Positions 9,465 through 19,073 of a stretch of 64,000 bases of DNA are shown piece after piece. This stretch comes from Streptomyces bottropensis ATCC 25435 (GTDB taxonomy: Bacteria; Actinomycetota; Actinomycetes; Streptomycetales; Streptomycetaceae). Position 1 is the stretch's first letter. Each line of letters opens with the position of its first letter. Where the stretch lies: NCBI RefSeq assembly GCF_000383595.1, contig NZ_KB911581.1:5054496-5118495 (forward strand). The letters run 5' to 3'. A program made the translations under genes and the position numbers. Below the pieces are notes generated by a model. It was not told the origin of the DNA. It searched no databases and saw only the letters and a program-made list of their open reading frames with translations.

Positions 9465-10205
9465 GGGTCCCCACTCAGTTCGGTTGCACTTCCGCTACCC
9501 CCGATGGGAAACGGCACACAGCCGGCGGCTGACCGCCGCTCAGTTGCGGGAGGCACCTGGTGTATTCGCCTCCCCTGACCCGGACACCGAAGATCGCTCG
9601 CGCTCCCGCCCCCGCCCGTGCCGCGAAGGTTTTGGACGGGCGCGTCGAGCCGGGCGGGGAGTTCTGGGGCGCAGCGCCGTCCTTGGGGACCTCGACGGGC
9701 GCCGACCACCCTCCTGGCTGTCCACGACGTCACCGAAAACCGGGCGGAGTTGTCAGCCCGCGTCGACCAGCCGGTGGTGTCCGACGACCCGGCCCTCCAG
9801 CATGACCTCCAGCTGCCGGACTGAGGGGTTCGACGCCGCCCCGCTCTACGCCCACCCGCTGCTCCGCCGCGTTCGCGCCGCCTTCCCCGTCCCGGGCGGC
9901 CCGGCCGGCCTCGCCGCCGAAGCGACCGTGTGCGCGCAGCTGCTCCAGACCGTGGCCCGCGGCGACAACCTGGTCCTCCAGGACCGGCTCCGTCACCGGT
10001 CCGAGGAACTCCGTCGGCGCCGGGTTCTGCGACTGTGCCGGGTTGAACGTCCTGCTGGCAGCCCGCGGCCACAGTCGCGATGTCGGCATGCGCTTCCGGT
10101 GTCCGGCGGGGTGAGTGCTGCTGTCGCGCTCTTGCTGCGGCTGACCGGTGGGCGCCGTTGTCCGCAGCAGTTCACGACGTCGTGCCCGTCCCGCGTCCAG
10201 GCGCG
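9465..10205. other. Intergenic stretch with possible coding relics
   Basis: About 740 bases with no intact gene. A plus-strand frame from roughly 9830 to 10030 reads a plausible helical peptide (PLLRRVRAAFPVPGG, then LAAEATVCAQLLQTVARGDN) but lacks start, ribosome site and a family match. It may be a remnant. Confidence 0.3.
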
Positions 10206-10775
10206 CTACGCCGCGCCGGTGGGCGAGCGCCGGGTGGCGCGGCGTCGCAGGTACAGAGGTAGCGCATACCAGCAGAGGCCGAACCACAGCATGACCGCGC
10301 CGGCGAGTACCTCGGCGAGGACGCCGGGAATCACGACGCGCAGGATCAGCAGGAGGGTTCCGCCGATGGTCAGCGCGAGCAGGACCATGCCGCACATCAT
10401 CAAGCGGCCGGCGGTCTCCACCAGTTCGTCCTTCATCCGCTGGCCGGACAGGAAGCGGTGGATGGAGACGGGGGCTATGAGCGATCCCGTGGCCGCCCCG
10501 CCGAGCACCACGGTGGTGACGTAGACGACCCGGTCGAACGTTGCCAGCTCCCGGAACAGCGGGGTGAATGCCACACTGAGCAGGAATCCGAAGAGGATCT
10601 GCACCCCCGTCTGGGTGACCCGCGTCTCCTGCAGGATCTCGTTCCAGCGGCGGTTGACCCGCTCACGCGCTGTTTCCGGCGCTTCGGTACCGGCTTGCGG
10701 GCGGTCGCTGTCGTGGCGCGCGCAGCAGGCGGTGTCCTCGCCCGCCGGCTCGACCGGCTGCTCCGTCATGGTCAT
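10206..10775 (-). CDS. DUF6328 family membrane protein
   Basis: A 189-residue protein of the actinobacterial DUF6328 family. A soluble N-terminus of about 45 residues is followed by the family motif NEILQETRVTQTGVQILFGF and four predicted transmembrane helices (about 60-80, 90-112, 130-150, 155-178). The ATG at 10775 is preceded by GGAGG at about 5 bases, which decides the start. Function is unknown. It is divergent from the broken molybdopterin oxidoreductase gene. Confidence 0.8.
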   Translation of the reverse strand: MTMTEQPVEPAGEDTACCARHDSDRPQAGTEAPETARERVNRRWNEILQETRVTQTGVQILFGFLLSVAFTPLFRELATFDRVVYVTTVVLGGAATGSLIAPVSIHRFLSGQRMKDELVETAGRLMMCGMVLLALTIGGTLLLILRVVIPGVLAEVLAGAVMLWFGLCWYALPLYLRRRATRRSPTGAA

Positions 10776-10987
10776 GGCATCCTCCAAGGTCCAGGCAGAC
10801 CGGCTGCCCCGTCCGGGCCTCTTCGATGCCTGTCCGGGGCAGGGAAGGCGGTCGAAGTTCACATGGCCTCGGCCCGGCGGCGAACGGCAACCGCACGCCG
10901 TCGGCGCACCTGTTATTCGGCAGCGTCCGGGGATACCGATGACGCGCGGTGTTGTCACGTGCCGCCGGTTGTCGTCGGGAGGCGGCC

Positions 10988-12601
10988 ATGGAAGATTCGG
11001 TGGACCGGATCGCACGGCCGTGGGGCAGCCGTACTCCGTACGGGCACCACGAGCCGTGGCCCGTGCGCGTGGACACCTACCTGGAGGAGGGCGTCGAGCC
11101 GAGTCGGGTGCAGCGGTGGGTGCAGGCCGCGTCGATCCTGCATTCCGACGGTGATGCCATGGACATCGCCCTGGTGGCCGGGCGCATGGCGGGGGTGCGC
11201 GGCCGGGCGGTCGACCGGGTCAACCGTGGTCGGCTGGGGCCGAAGGACCTCTTCGGCTGGCAGGCGAACGCCTCAGCGGACCGTCTGACCAGGCCACTGG
11301 TGCGTCAGGGCGGGCGCCTGGTGGAGTGCGACTGGGACACCGCCATGGAGCGGATCGTCGCCCGCTCGCGGGAACTGTTGGAGGAACGCGGCCCGGGTTC
11401 GATCGGGTTCTACACCACCGGTCAGCTGTTCCTGGAGGAGTACTACACGCTCGCCGTGCTGGCCCGGGCCGGGATCGGCACCAACCACCTGGACGGCAAC
11501 ACCCGCCTGTGCACCTCCACCGCCGCCGAGGCGCTCAAGGAGTCCTTCGGCTGCGGCGGACAGCCAGGCAGCTACGACGACATCGACCACGCCGACGTGA
11601 TCGCGTTGTTCGGCCACAACACCCGCCCCGCCTTCTGTGCGTCGACCCCCGCCCCACGCAGGTGGCCCGCCGGGCGACCGTGCACCTGGCTCCGCGCGTC
11701 GGTACGAACGTCGCCCTGCTCAACGCGCTCCTCCACGAGATCATCCGCACCGACCGCGTCGACCACGACTACCTCGCGGCGCACACGGTCGGCTTCGACG
11801 AACTCGCCTCCCGGGTACGGGACTGCACCTCCGAGTGGGCGGCCCGGATCTGCGACGTGCCGGCCGCCCTGATCCGCGAAGCCGCCGAGCTCCTGGGCAC
11901 CGCCGAGCGGCTGCTGTCCACGGTGCTGCAAGGGGTCTACCAGTCCCAGCAGGCCACCGCGGCGGCTGTGCAGATCAACAACCTGCACCTGATCCGCGGC
12001 ATGCTGGGGCGGCCGGGCGCCGGCGTGCTGCAGATGAACGGGCAGCCCACCGCCCAGAACACCCGCGAGTGCGGCGCCGACGGAGATTTGCCCGGATTCC
12101 GCAACTGGCAGAACGACAGCCACGTCGCCGACCTTGCACGCGTGCGGAACGTCGAACCGAAGGCCATCCCGCACTACGCGCCGCCCACCCACGCGATGCA
12201 GATGTTCCGCTACGCCGAACAGGGCTCCATCCGCATGCTCTGGATCAGCGGCACCAACCCGGCGGTCTCCTTGCCGGAGTTGTCCCGCATCCGTTCGATC
12301 CTGGCCCAGGAGCGCCTCTTCGTCGTCGCGCAGGATCTGTTCCTCACCGAGACCGCCCAACTGGCCGACGTGGTCCTGCCCGCCGCGACCTGGGGCGAGA
12401 AGACCGGTACCTTCACCAACGCCGACCGCACGGTGACCTGTCCGACAAGGCGGTCGAACCGCCCGGCGAGGCCAAACCCGATCTGGACATCTTCCTCGAC
12501 TACGCCGCCCGTATGGGCTTCCGTGACAAAGACGGCGGACCGCTGATCACCTGGCACGATCCGCAGTCCGCGTTCGAGGCGTGGAAGCGGTGCAGCGAGA
12601 T
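10988..12601 (+). pseudogene. Molybdopterin oxidoreductase, frameshifted and truncated
   Basis: A remnant of a large molybdopterin-guanine-dinucleotide oxidoreductase (nitrate reductase/formate dehydrogenase-like). The start ATG at 10988 has GGGAGG upstream, and the N-terminus through GGQPGSYDDIDHADVIALFGHN is intact. Near 11635 the frame changes and about 20-30 expected residues are missing before VDPRPTQVARRATVHL. A second shift near 12434 (TNADRTV, then SDKAVEPPGEAKPDLD in another frame) fits loss of a single C. Similarity ends near AWKRCSE at about 12598, so the C-terminal domain is gone. No Cys cluster for an N-terminal iron-sulfur centre is visible. It cannot make a working enzyme. Confidence 0.8.
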
Positions 12602-12727
12602 GGCTGAGCCCGGTGGTTGCGGGGGACCGTGCTCGTGGTGGGGGCTGAGTCCGCGGTCTGGGCGGCCAAATTTACCTATCCGTACCCCACAGGTTTACCC
12701 ACATGTACGCCCCAGGTTTCCCCACAC

Positions 12728-12743
12728 TCCCACGAGCGTGGGA
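12728..12743. promoter_or_regulatory. Inverted repeat upstream of secreted-protein gene
   Basis: A perfect 7-bp inverted repeat, TCCCACG-AG-CGTGGGA, lies about 80 bases before the secreted-protein start. Just upstream are near-repeated CCCCACAGGTTT / CCCCAGGTTT segments (about 12687-12722). It may be an operator; the binding protein is unknown. Confidence 0.35.
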
Positions 12744-12824
12744 TGGCATCGAGCACTTGGAATGACAGGCTCTTCCCGTCGAGCCGGATCATTCAGAAGG
12801 CCGGCGACGGGACAAGGGGGACCA

Positions 12825-13253
12825 ATGAGGTTGCACAGCGGAGCACGACGTTTTCTGGCCGCGTCCATTACCGCCGGCGTGATGACCATCGCCACCTTGG
12901 CGACAGCCGGCCCCGCCTCCGCCAGCGCAAGAGTTTGCGGAAACGGCGGGTCCAGCAGCCTGGGGTACTGGGAGGTCTGCTACGAGATCATCGGTAAGGG
13001 CCTGTATGTCGACCAGGTCACAGGAAGCGCCAGGCGAACCGACAACAACAACGCGAAGTCGATCCATATTCAATACATCAAGGCCGACGGCGTCCACTGG
13101 AAGAACGGCGGTCAGATCACCACCAACAATCTGGCGGAAGTCAGCGTCCTCAAGGGCAACGTCGCGAAGGCGGGCAACTACTGCGCCAAGCTGTGGATCA
13201 AGAGCGGCGGCACCCAACACTACGGCGGTGAGGCATGCATCTACGTCCACTGA
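12825..13253 (+). CDS. Small secreted protein of unknown function
   Basis: A 142-residue protein with a clear Sec signal peptide: a basic n-region (MRLHSGARRF), a hydrophobic core and a cleavage site after GPASASA, near residue 31-33. The mature part of about 110 residues has four cysteines, probably forming two disulfides, and is rich in Gly, Asn and Lys. The start is ATG at 12825 with AAGGGGG immediately upstream. No family is recognised. Its frame coincides with the tail of the upstream pseudogene, but the signal peptide and ribosome site show a separate gene. Confidence 0.7.
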   Translation: MRLHSGARRFLAASITAGVMTIATLATAGPASASARVCGNGGSSSLGYWEVCYEIIGKGLYVDQVTGSARRTDNNNAKSIHIQYIKADGVHWKNGGQITTNNLAEVSVLKGNVAKAGNYCAKLWIKSGGTQHYGGEACIYVH

Positions 13254-13282
13254 GCCCAAGGGGCTGCCAGAGTCCTCGGCCG

Positions 13283-13939
13283 TTATCCGCCCGGGGTCAC
13301 GAGTCCCGATTCGTACGCCATCACCACGGCCTGGGCCCTGCTGTCCAAATCCAGTTTGGTCATCGTGCGGTTGAGGTGAGTCTTGACGGTCGCCTCGCTG
13401 ATGTAGAGGCGGTCGGCGATCTCCAGGTTGGACAGGCCGCGGGCGATGAGTTTCAGGACCTCCAGTTCGCGGGAGGTCAACGCGTCCAGATCGGGGGGCC
13501 GTTCGCAGGCAGTCTGCCGGGCGTACGCCTCCACCAGGCGGCGGGTGACGCTGGGCGCGAAGAGCGCGTCGCCACCGGCGACCGCGGCCACCGCGGCGAG
13601 CAGCCGCTCCGGACCGGAGTCCTTCAGCAGAAACCCGCAGGCTCCGGCGCGCAGCGCCCCGTACACGTACTCGTCGAGATCGAAGGTGGTCAGCATCAGG
13701 ATCCGGGGCGGTGGGTCACCGGCCTGGGCGAGGATGCGTTCGGTGGCCTCGATGCCGCTCATGCCGGGCATCCGGACGTCCATCAGGATCACCTCGGGGG
13801 CGGTCTCGGCGGCCAGCATCACGCCCTCCGCGCCGTCGCTCGCCTCGCCGACCACCTTGATACCGGGTGCGGCGCGCAACAGCCCCACCAGGCCGGCCCG
13901 GATGAGGAACTGGTCGTCCACGACAAGCACTGTGGTCAT
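13283..13939 (-). CDS. LuxR/NarL-family response regulator
   Basis: A 218-residue two-component response regulator. The receiver domain (1-120) has the acidic pocket D8/D9, phosphoacceptor D54 in LMDVRMPG, and the conserved T and K near LMLTTFD and FLLKD. A LuxR-type helix-turn-helix follows (about 150-215; LTSRELEVLKLIARGLSNLE and ATVKTHL). It overlaps the upstream histidine kinase gene by 4 bases (ATGA), so the two are translationally coupled and form a cognate pair. The target genes are not evident; the haloperoxidase and secreted protein are neighbours. Confidence 0.93.
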   Translation of the reverse strand: MTTVLVVDDQFLIRAGLVGLLRAAPGIKVVGEASDGAEGVMLAAETAPEVILMDVRMPGMSGIEATERILAQAGDPPPRILMLTTFDLDEYVYGALRAGACGFLLKDSGPERLLAAVAAVAGGDALFAPSVTRRLVEAYARQTACERPPDLDALTSRELEVLKLIARGLSNLEIADRLYISEATVKTHLNRTMTKLDLDSRAQAVVMAYESGLVTPGG

Positions 13940-15087
13940 GTGGTGGCGTCGTCCCCCTGCTGTGGGGCCCGCACGGAGGTCGGCAGGATCAGCCGCACGG
14001 CGAAGCCACCTTGGTCCTGCGGGCCGATGTCGATCTCCCCGCCGTAGAGCTTGGCCCGCTCGCGCATGCCAAGCAAGCCGTGCCCGCTGCCGGTTCGTAC
14101 TCTGGCTGGAATCACCCCCTCCCCGTCATCCTTGACCGAAACAGTCACATGGTGCGGTTCATACCTCAGCCGCACCTCCACACTCGCGCCGGGCGCGTGC
14201 TTCAGGACGTTGGTGAGCGCCTCCTGCACCACCCGGTAGGCGCAGAGATCCACACCGGGGGCCAGTGGGCGCCGGGTGCCCTCGACGGTCAGGGTGACCG
14301 GGACCCCGCCGGCGCGGACGCGTTCGGTCATCTCGGCGAGGCGGGCCAGGCCCGGCATCGGGCCCGCCGGGCCGCCGTCGTCGGCTGCGCGCAGCAGCAT
14401 GAGCATGCGGCGCAGCTCTTCGAGGGCCTCCTTGCCGGTGGCCTCTATGGTGCCGAGCGCGGTACGCGCGGTCTGGCGGTCGGTGTCGAAGACGAACCGG
14501 GCGAGACCGGTCTGCACGGAGATCACGGACATGTGGTGGGCGACCACGTCGTGCAGTTCGCGGGCGATCCGGCCACGTTCCTCGGCCACCTCGCGCCGGG
14601 CCCGCTCGGCCTGCTCCAGGCGCAGTTGCCGGGCCAACTCGGCCGAGCGGCGGGCAAGAAGGCCGAACCGCCACAGCACCGCCGGGTAGACCACGGCCTG
14701 TCCGACGACGGACGGCCAGGAGTCGGTGTGGTTCACCGCACCCGCGTAGATCCAGACCCCGCCCATGAGCGCGGCGCAGGGGACGGAGACGCTCGGCACC
14801 AGCAGAGAGGCGACGGTGTAGACGGCCAGCATGGGGCCGAAGCTGCACACCACCGGCCAGTAGTCGGCGGTGATGTACACCAGCCAGGTCGCGTGGACGA
14901 GGCAGCAGACCACGACAGGAGCCCGGCTACGGAGCACGAGCGGCACGTGGACCAGGATCACCAGCGCATAGGCGGTCATGTCGAGCGGCTTCTGCCCCTG
15001 GCGTGCGGCCTCCGGCCCCAGCAGTAAGGCCACGCTGGTCAGCGCCGCCGCGAGCAGCGCGTCGACGGCGAGGGGGTGGATCCGCAT
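13936..15087 (-). CDS. Sensor histidine kinase (HisKA_3 type)
   Basis: A 383-residue membrane histidine kinase. It has an N-terminal block of about five or six transmembrane helices (5-145), a short coiled linker, and a HisKA_3 dimerisation domain with phospho-accepting H179 in ARELHDVVAHHMSVI. An HATPase_c domain follows, with a VVQEALTNVLKHAP N-box and a GSGHGLLGMRERAKLYGG G-box. The ATG at 15087 is the first start that leaves the membrane region intact; codons upstream stay open but look non-coding. It phosphorylates the response regulator encoded just downstream. There is no large extracellular sensor domain, so it probably senses within or at the membrane. Confidence 0.9.
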   Translation of the reverse strand: MRIHPLAVDALLAAALTSVALLLGPEAARQGQKPLDMTAYALVILVHVPLVLRSRAPVVVCCLVHATWLVYITADYWPVVCSFGPMLAVYTVASLLVPSVSVPCAALMGGVWIYAGAVNHTDSWPSVVGQAVVYPAVLWRFGLLARRSAELARQLRLEQAERARREVAEERGRIARELHDVVAHHMSVISVQTGLARFVFDTDRQTARTALGTIEATGKEALEELRRMLMLLRAADDGGPAGPMPGLARLAEMTERVRAGGVPVTLTVEGTRRPLAPGVDLCAYRVVQEALTNVLKHAPGASVEVRLRYEPHHVTVSVKDDGEGVIPARVRTGSGHGLLGMRERAKLYGGEIDIGPQDQGGFAVRLILPTSVRAPQQGDDATT

Positions 15088-15289
15088 GGCAGCAGCGTAA
15101 GGCCGGCTACGGTGAATGAACGTCAAACTGCCGCTGTACCACGGAAGTTGCAGGAATCGTGCGCCTACCGCACCGGTTCGACCCGGAGTTACCACCAGCA
15201 TGGGACGACGCCACAAGCGGCCCGCCCGTAGCGTGTTTGGGACCCGCACCACGACGAGTCGGCTCGCGCATCGCGCGGCCGGCGTTCCA

Positions 15290-15400
15290 CCCGAGAGCCG
15301 CTCCCGGGCGCGCAACCGGCTGTTCCAGTCGCAGGGCATCACCGTGAGCACGTGGATCCGGCAGCAACGCCCGGAGCGCTGTCGCCGGGCCTCGCCACCC
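15290..15400 (+). pseudogene. Fragment of AraC-family regulator
   Basis: The plus strand at about 15311-15388 encodes RNRLFQSQGITVSTWIRQQR followed by PERCRR. This is the first helix-turn-helix region of actinobacterial AraC regulators (RLFQ..G.TVS.WIR..RLERCRRDL). Nothing recognisable of the effector domain or second helix-turn-helix remains. The rest of the 15088-15584 gap holds no intact gene. Confidence 0.55.
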
Positions 15401-15584
15401 GCCCCGGGGGCAAGGCTGAAGACCGCCACGTGGGTCACGTACTTCTCCAGCACGAAGTGGCGCCACAGCGCGGCGAGCGGGAAAGTGCCCGCCGAGTTCG
15501 AACGGATCACCCGGCAAACGCGAGCCCGGACGGGCCATGAAGGCCGGGCCGCAGACCATCGTTCCAACACAACCAGGGGTTGAC

Positions 15585-17015
15585 ATGTCCGTGAGAATCC
15601 GATCTGTCCGGCCGAGCGCTGGGATGTGGCGCAGGGCGCTGACCACGGCGGCCGTGCTGGCCGTCACCGGCAGCGCGCTCACCGTCGCTTCGCAGCCCGC
15701 ACAGGCGGCGCTGCCGCAACAGAAGATCGCCGATCCCGTCCACTACTGGAACGATGTCCTGCTCCAGGTCATCCGGCGTGAGGGTGGCGGACCGGGGCCG
15801 ATGTCCCGTTCCGCGGCGATGCTGAACGCGGCGATCTACGATGCGGAGAGCTCCTACCAGCTGAAGTGGAAGGGCAAGATCACTTCAAAGCCGTACATCT
15901 CCGTGCACAAGTACGACGGCTGGATCGAGGGTCCCGACGAAGAGGAGCGGGTGATCGGGCGTACGGCGTACAACATCCTGCTGGAGCTGTACGGCAAGAA
16001 CCAGGCGCACTTCCTCGACTCGAAGTTCCGTGAACGGTTCGGCACCGAACCCACCGAGTTCGATCTGCTCGACGTCACGATCGTCAACCGCATGGTCACG
16101 CAGATGACGAACGCGCGAAACGGCGACGGCTCCGGCAATGACAAGGTGTACGTCGGCGAGAACAAGCCGGGCGCCTGGCGGCCCACCAGCTACCCGGACA
16201 TGCCCGATCCCTCGTGCGCACTCCACAGCCAGGCGGTCTCACCGTTCTGGGGCGAGGTGCAGCCCTTCGCCCTCACCTCCGGCTCGCAGTTCCGTCCGGC
16301 GAACCCGGGCCTGTACGGGACGTACGAGAAGCTGCTGGCCAGCGACGCCTACAAGGCTCAGGTCGAGGCGGTGCGGTCCGCTGGCGCGGACAGACCGACC
16401 GCGCGTACGCCCGTCGTCAACCGGACCCCGGACCAGGAGGCGGCGGCCTGGTTCTGGGCCAACGACGAGAACGGCACCTACAAGCCGCCGGGTCAACTGC
16501 TTCAGGCGACCCGGGAGGTCTCCGAGGCCCGCGGCCTGACCACGTACGAGAACGCCCGGCTGTTCGCGCTCGTCTCCATCGCCATGGCGGACTCCGGGAT
16601 CGCGGTACGGGACGCGAAGTTCCTGACGCCGATCGACCTGTGGCGGCCGGTGTCCGCGATCCGGGAAGGCGGGCTCGACCCGGAGTGGAAGCCGCTGCTG
16701 AAAACCCGGGCGGGCGTGAACGTCACCCCGTGCTTCCCGGCCTGGGCCTCGGGGCACGCAACGTTCGGCGCGGCCTGGGCGGGGGTGATGAAGCGCTACT
16801 TCGCGAGCGACAACATCGCCTTCGACGTGACCACCGACGAGCCGCAGTCGCCGGTGAAGACCCGCCACTTCACCAGCTTCAGCGCGGCGGCCACCGAGGA
16901 TGCCTACAGCAGGGTCTGGCTCGGAGTCCACTTCCCGTGGGACGCGGAGGACGGCCTCACCCTGGGTGACAAGATCGCAGGCCACGTCTTCACCACGAAG
17001 TTGGGCGAGTTCTAG
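15585..17015 (+). CDS. Secreted vanadium-dependent haloperoxidase-like protein (PAP2 superfamily)
   Basis: A 476-residue secreted protein. It has a signal peptide (basic start, hydrophobic 17-33, cleavage near QAA 40-42) and a helical domain of the vanadium haloperoxidase/PAP2 superfamily. The vanadate/phosphate pocket motifs are visible: K345 with R354 in KFLTPIDLWRPVSAIR, S389-G390-H391 in WASGHATFG, and R443 with H449 in SRVWLGVHF. These match the ligand histidine, acid-base histidine and anion-binding set. It could oxidise halides with peroxide or act as an acid phosphatase. The start at 15585 has AGGGG upstream. It diverges from the two-component operon across a gap holding an AraC relic. 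Confidence 0.85.
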   Translation: MSVRIRSVRPSAGMWRRALTTAAVLAVTGSALTVASQPAQAALPQQKIADPVHYWNDVLLQVIRREGGGPGPMSRSAAMLNAAIYDAESSYQLKWKGKITSKPYISVHKYDGWIEGPDEEERVIGRTAYNILLELYGKNQAHFLDSKFRERFGTEPTEFDLLDVTIVNRMVTQMTNARNGDGSGNDKVYVGENKPGAWRPTSYPDMPDPSCALHSQAVSPFWGEVQPFALTSGSQFRPANPGLYGTYEKLLASDAYKAQVEAVRSAGADRPTARTPVVNRTPDQEAAAWFWANDENGTYKPPGQLLQATREVSEARGLTTYENARLFALVSIAMADSGIAVRDAKFLTPIDLWRPVSAIREGGLDPEWKPLLKTRAGVNVTPCFPAWASGHATFGAAWAGVMKRYFASDNIAFDVTTDEPQSPVKTRHFTSFSAAATEDAYSRVWLGVHFPWDAEDGLTLGDKIAGHVFTTKLGEF

Positions 17016-17767
17016 GCCCAGGCTCGATGCCGGTGACGATCACCCCGATGACCAGCCTCTTCGCCCCGCACATTCAGTGATCGGGTGAAGCGGGGCCTTA
17101 TCGGCGGTCTTCTCGCTTCCTCCGGATCAAGCTGATCCAGCATCAGCGTGTCCAGCATTCAGGGGGAGGCCCCCTCTGCCGGGATTCACCCACGGCCACC
17201 ACGTCAGGGTGAGCGAGTTTGCCCCCGAGTTTGGCAAGGCGGCCGGCAGGCAGTAGCCGGACTGGCCGCCAAGCGCCGAGGAGGAGTTCCGCCTCGCACC
17301 CGCACCAGCGGTGCCGGCGCCGTACGGTGTGGCGGTTGAGCAGGGAGGGGGCGCCGCTGGCTGCGCCCCCTCCCGGGCGTCAGCTGAGGCTGTTCGGCCT
17401 GGCGGTGCACACAGTCGTCAAAGCGACAGTTGCGCATGGTCACGCCGCGACCGCCACGGGGCCGCCGGCCCAAGGAGCGGTCGTGACGATGACGGTCACG
17501 ATGACGACGATCCGCCATCAGCGAGGCGAGACTGCGCCGACGGGCCGCCCTGTTCCCGTTGTCACCATGTGCTGTGCCCCTTCGTGAGTGTCGTCGGGGC
17601 TGGCGCCGGCAGGTTACTGACGCAGGGAGCCCAGCAGGGCACCGGAAGTGCCCGGTCCACTCGCCTCCTTCGCGGTTCGTCGTGTTCGGCTGCGGTGTCG
17701 GGTCGCTTCCAGTGCTGCGTGGCTCGGCTCGCCGGGCTGATGCCCTGGGCTGCGGCGAACGCGCTGA
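17016..17767. other. Intergenic stretch with hairpins
   Basis: About 750 bases with no gene. It contains a perfect 12-bp stem (GGGAGGGGGCGC / GCGCCCCCTCCC, 17343-17374, 8-nt loop) that could be a terminator but does not closely follow any called gene. A weaker stem lies at about 17058-17092, just after the haloperoxidase stop. Confidence 0.4.
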
Positions 17768-17980
17768 TCACCGGTCGCCTCGACTGCCCTCGGTAAGGCG
17801 CTCCACGTACGCTTCACCTTCGGGACAGGCCACCCCGGGATCGGCCACGGCCGCCTTCATGACCTCCGTCGGGATGCTCCTCTTCCAGGGGCGCTCTGGA
17901 GGGAGAAGGGGCTCGAAGGAGACTCTGTCGCCGTATCGGCCGAGCGTCGCCTCGCTCAGCCTGGAACCGGCACCGATCCG
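17768..17980 (-). pseudogene. Unidentified 3' gene fragment
   Basis: Reading the minus strand towards a TGA at 17768-17770 gives about 65 residues with strongly G/C third positions (for example SEATLGRYGDRVSFEPLLPP and VMKAAVADPGVACPEGEAYV). There is no suitable start codon or ribosome site at its head. It begins shortly after the stop of the TetR gene, in the same frame as that gene. It looks like the 3' end of a gene whose front has been lost. The family is not recognised. Confidence 0.35.
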
Positions 17981-18064
17981 GTGTCGCGGACCCGCCCGGA
18001 TCGGACCGTCTTGGTGCGGATGCGCCGCGTCGACTGGAGCGACCGGTCCGCGCGCGGAAGTGCG

Positions 18065-18655
18065 TCAGCCGCGCTGCCAGCTGTCCAGCAGGGCGAGGGC
18101 GTTGTCCACGCCCTGATCGAGGAGCTCGTTGGCGAGTTGGTTGTCGGTCAAGGCGCGGGAGAGCTGCAGTGTCCCGGCCATCAGGCCGAGAAGACTGAGC
18201 GCCTTCACCCGTGCGGAGGACGGGGCCTCGGGCGCCATGCGTTCGGCAATTCCGTCGATGAGGATCAGCACACCGTCCGTGTACGCCTGCCTGGTTGTGT
18301 CGGCGCAGCGCCCGATCTCGTCGAGCAGAGCGGCGTTGGGGCAGCCGTCGCCAAGCCGTTCACGGTGCTGGGGCGAAAGGTATCCGCGCACTATCTGCTC
18401 AAGTCCGACGCGTCCAGGCGCGGCCGACGCGACGACGCTCTCGGCCTGCACCTTCAACTGGTCGGCGATTGCCGTGGTGACGAGGTCGTCCTTGGATGCG
18501 AAGTGAGCGTAGAAGGCGCCATTGGTCAGCCCGGCGTCCTTCATGAGCGTCGAGACCCCGGAGCCGTCGATACCGTCTTGCTTGAACCGGCGGCCCGCCG
18601 CCTCGATGATCCGCCTCCTCGTCTCCGACTTATGTCCTTTTCCGTACCGCACCAC
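18065..18655 (-). CDS. TetR/AcrR-family transcriptional repressor
   Basis: A 196-residue TetR regulator. The DNA-binding domain is near residues 10-55 with the helix-turn-helix reading GVSTLMKDAGLTNGAFYAHF, followed by KDDLV. The C-terminal ligand domain resembles that of LmrA/NemR-like regulators. It lies 418 bases downstream of an SDR gene on the same strand. The perfect palindrome upstream of that SDR gene (19916-19940) is a reasonable operator for it. The ligand is unknown; by analogy with NemR-like pairs it may be a reactive aldehyde or quinone. Confidence 0.88.
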   Translation of the reverse strand: MVRYGKGHKSETRRRIIEAAGRRFKQDGIDGSGVSTLMKDAGLTNGAFYAHFASKDDLVTTAIADQLKVQAESVVASAAPGRVGLEQIVRGYLSPQHRERLGDGCPNAALLDEIGRCADTTRQAYTDGVLILIDGIAERMAPEAPSSARVKALSLLGLMAGTLQLSRALTDNQLANELLDQGVDNALALLDSWQRG

Positions 18656-18874
18656 GGCACACGCTCCTTCGTCGGCCGGAAGGGCCGGTTGCCCTTCACC
18701 GACTCAGTCAGTCTCTGGTATTGCAAACGTCATCCAAAGAGTCGGCAGTGGCGACGGGCGAGCGAGCGTGGGGATTTCATCAGTGAAAGCAGACACCGAC
18801 CCAGCATCTGCGCTTACTTTGCGCTCTCCGGACGGACGGGGAGATACGGATCAGCCGCGGCCCATGGTGCGCTC

Positions 18875-19065
18875 TCACACCGCGCGACTGCCGAGCGGGG
18901 ACAGGGTCACCGAGCCGTCGGGGCTGACGTGATGTACTCGGGGGACCTCCACGGCGGCGTAGTCGAACGTCGCCGGGGTCGTCACGTCGGTGACCAAGGA
19001 TCCGCCGCCGAAACGCCGGGTGCGTCGAAGACGGTTCGGGCGGAATCGGCGCCCTCGAAGCCGGG
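18875..19065 (-). pseudogene. Unidentified gene remnant between TetR and SDR genes
   Basis: Two adjacent minus-strand frames with clear G/C third-position bias can be joined by one frameshift near 18995: FEGADSARTVFDAPGVSA, then TDVTTPATFDYAAVEVPRVH, ending at a stop at 18875. The segment looks like the C-terminal beta-rich end of a larger protein. No family was recognised. The rest of the 18656-19073 gap is featureless. Confidence 0.35.
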
Positions 19066-19073
19066 CCGGCGTG

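Noticed and set aside
12602..12824. Continuous frame from the molybdoenzyme relic into the secreted protein, suggesting a fusion
   Set aside because: The secreted protein has its own ribosome site and signal peptide; the shared frame is coincidental.
15088..15570. N-terminal extension of the histidine kinase by about 160 codons
   Set aside because: Codon use is poor there, it would place non-membrane sequence before the first helix, and the opposite strand carries an AraC fragment.
17343..17374. Perfect 12-bp stem as the terminator of the haloperoxidase gene
   Set aside because: It lies more than 320 bases after that stop with no gene in between, so it was not assigned to a particular transcript.
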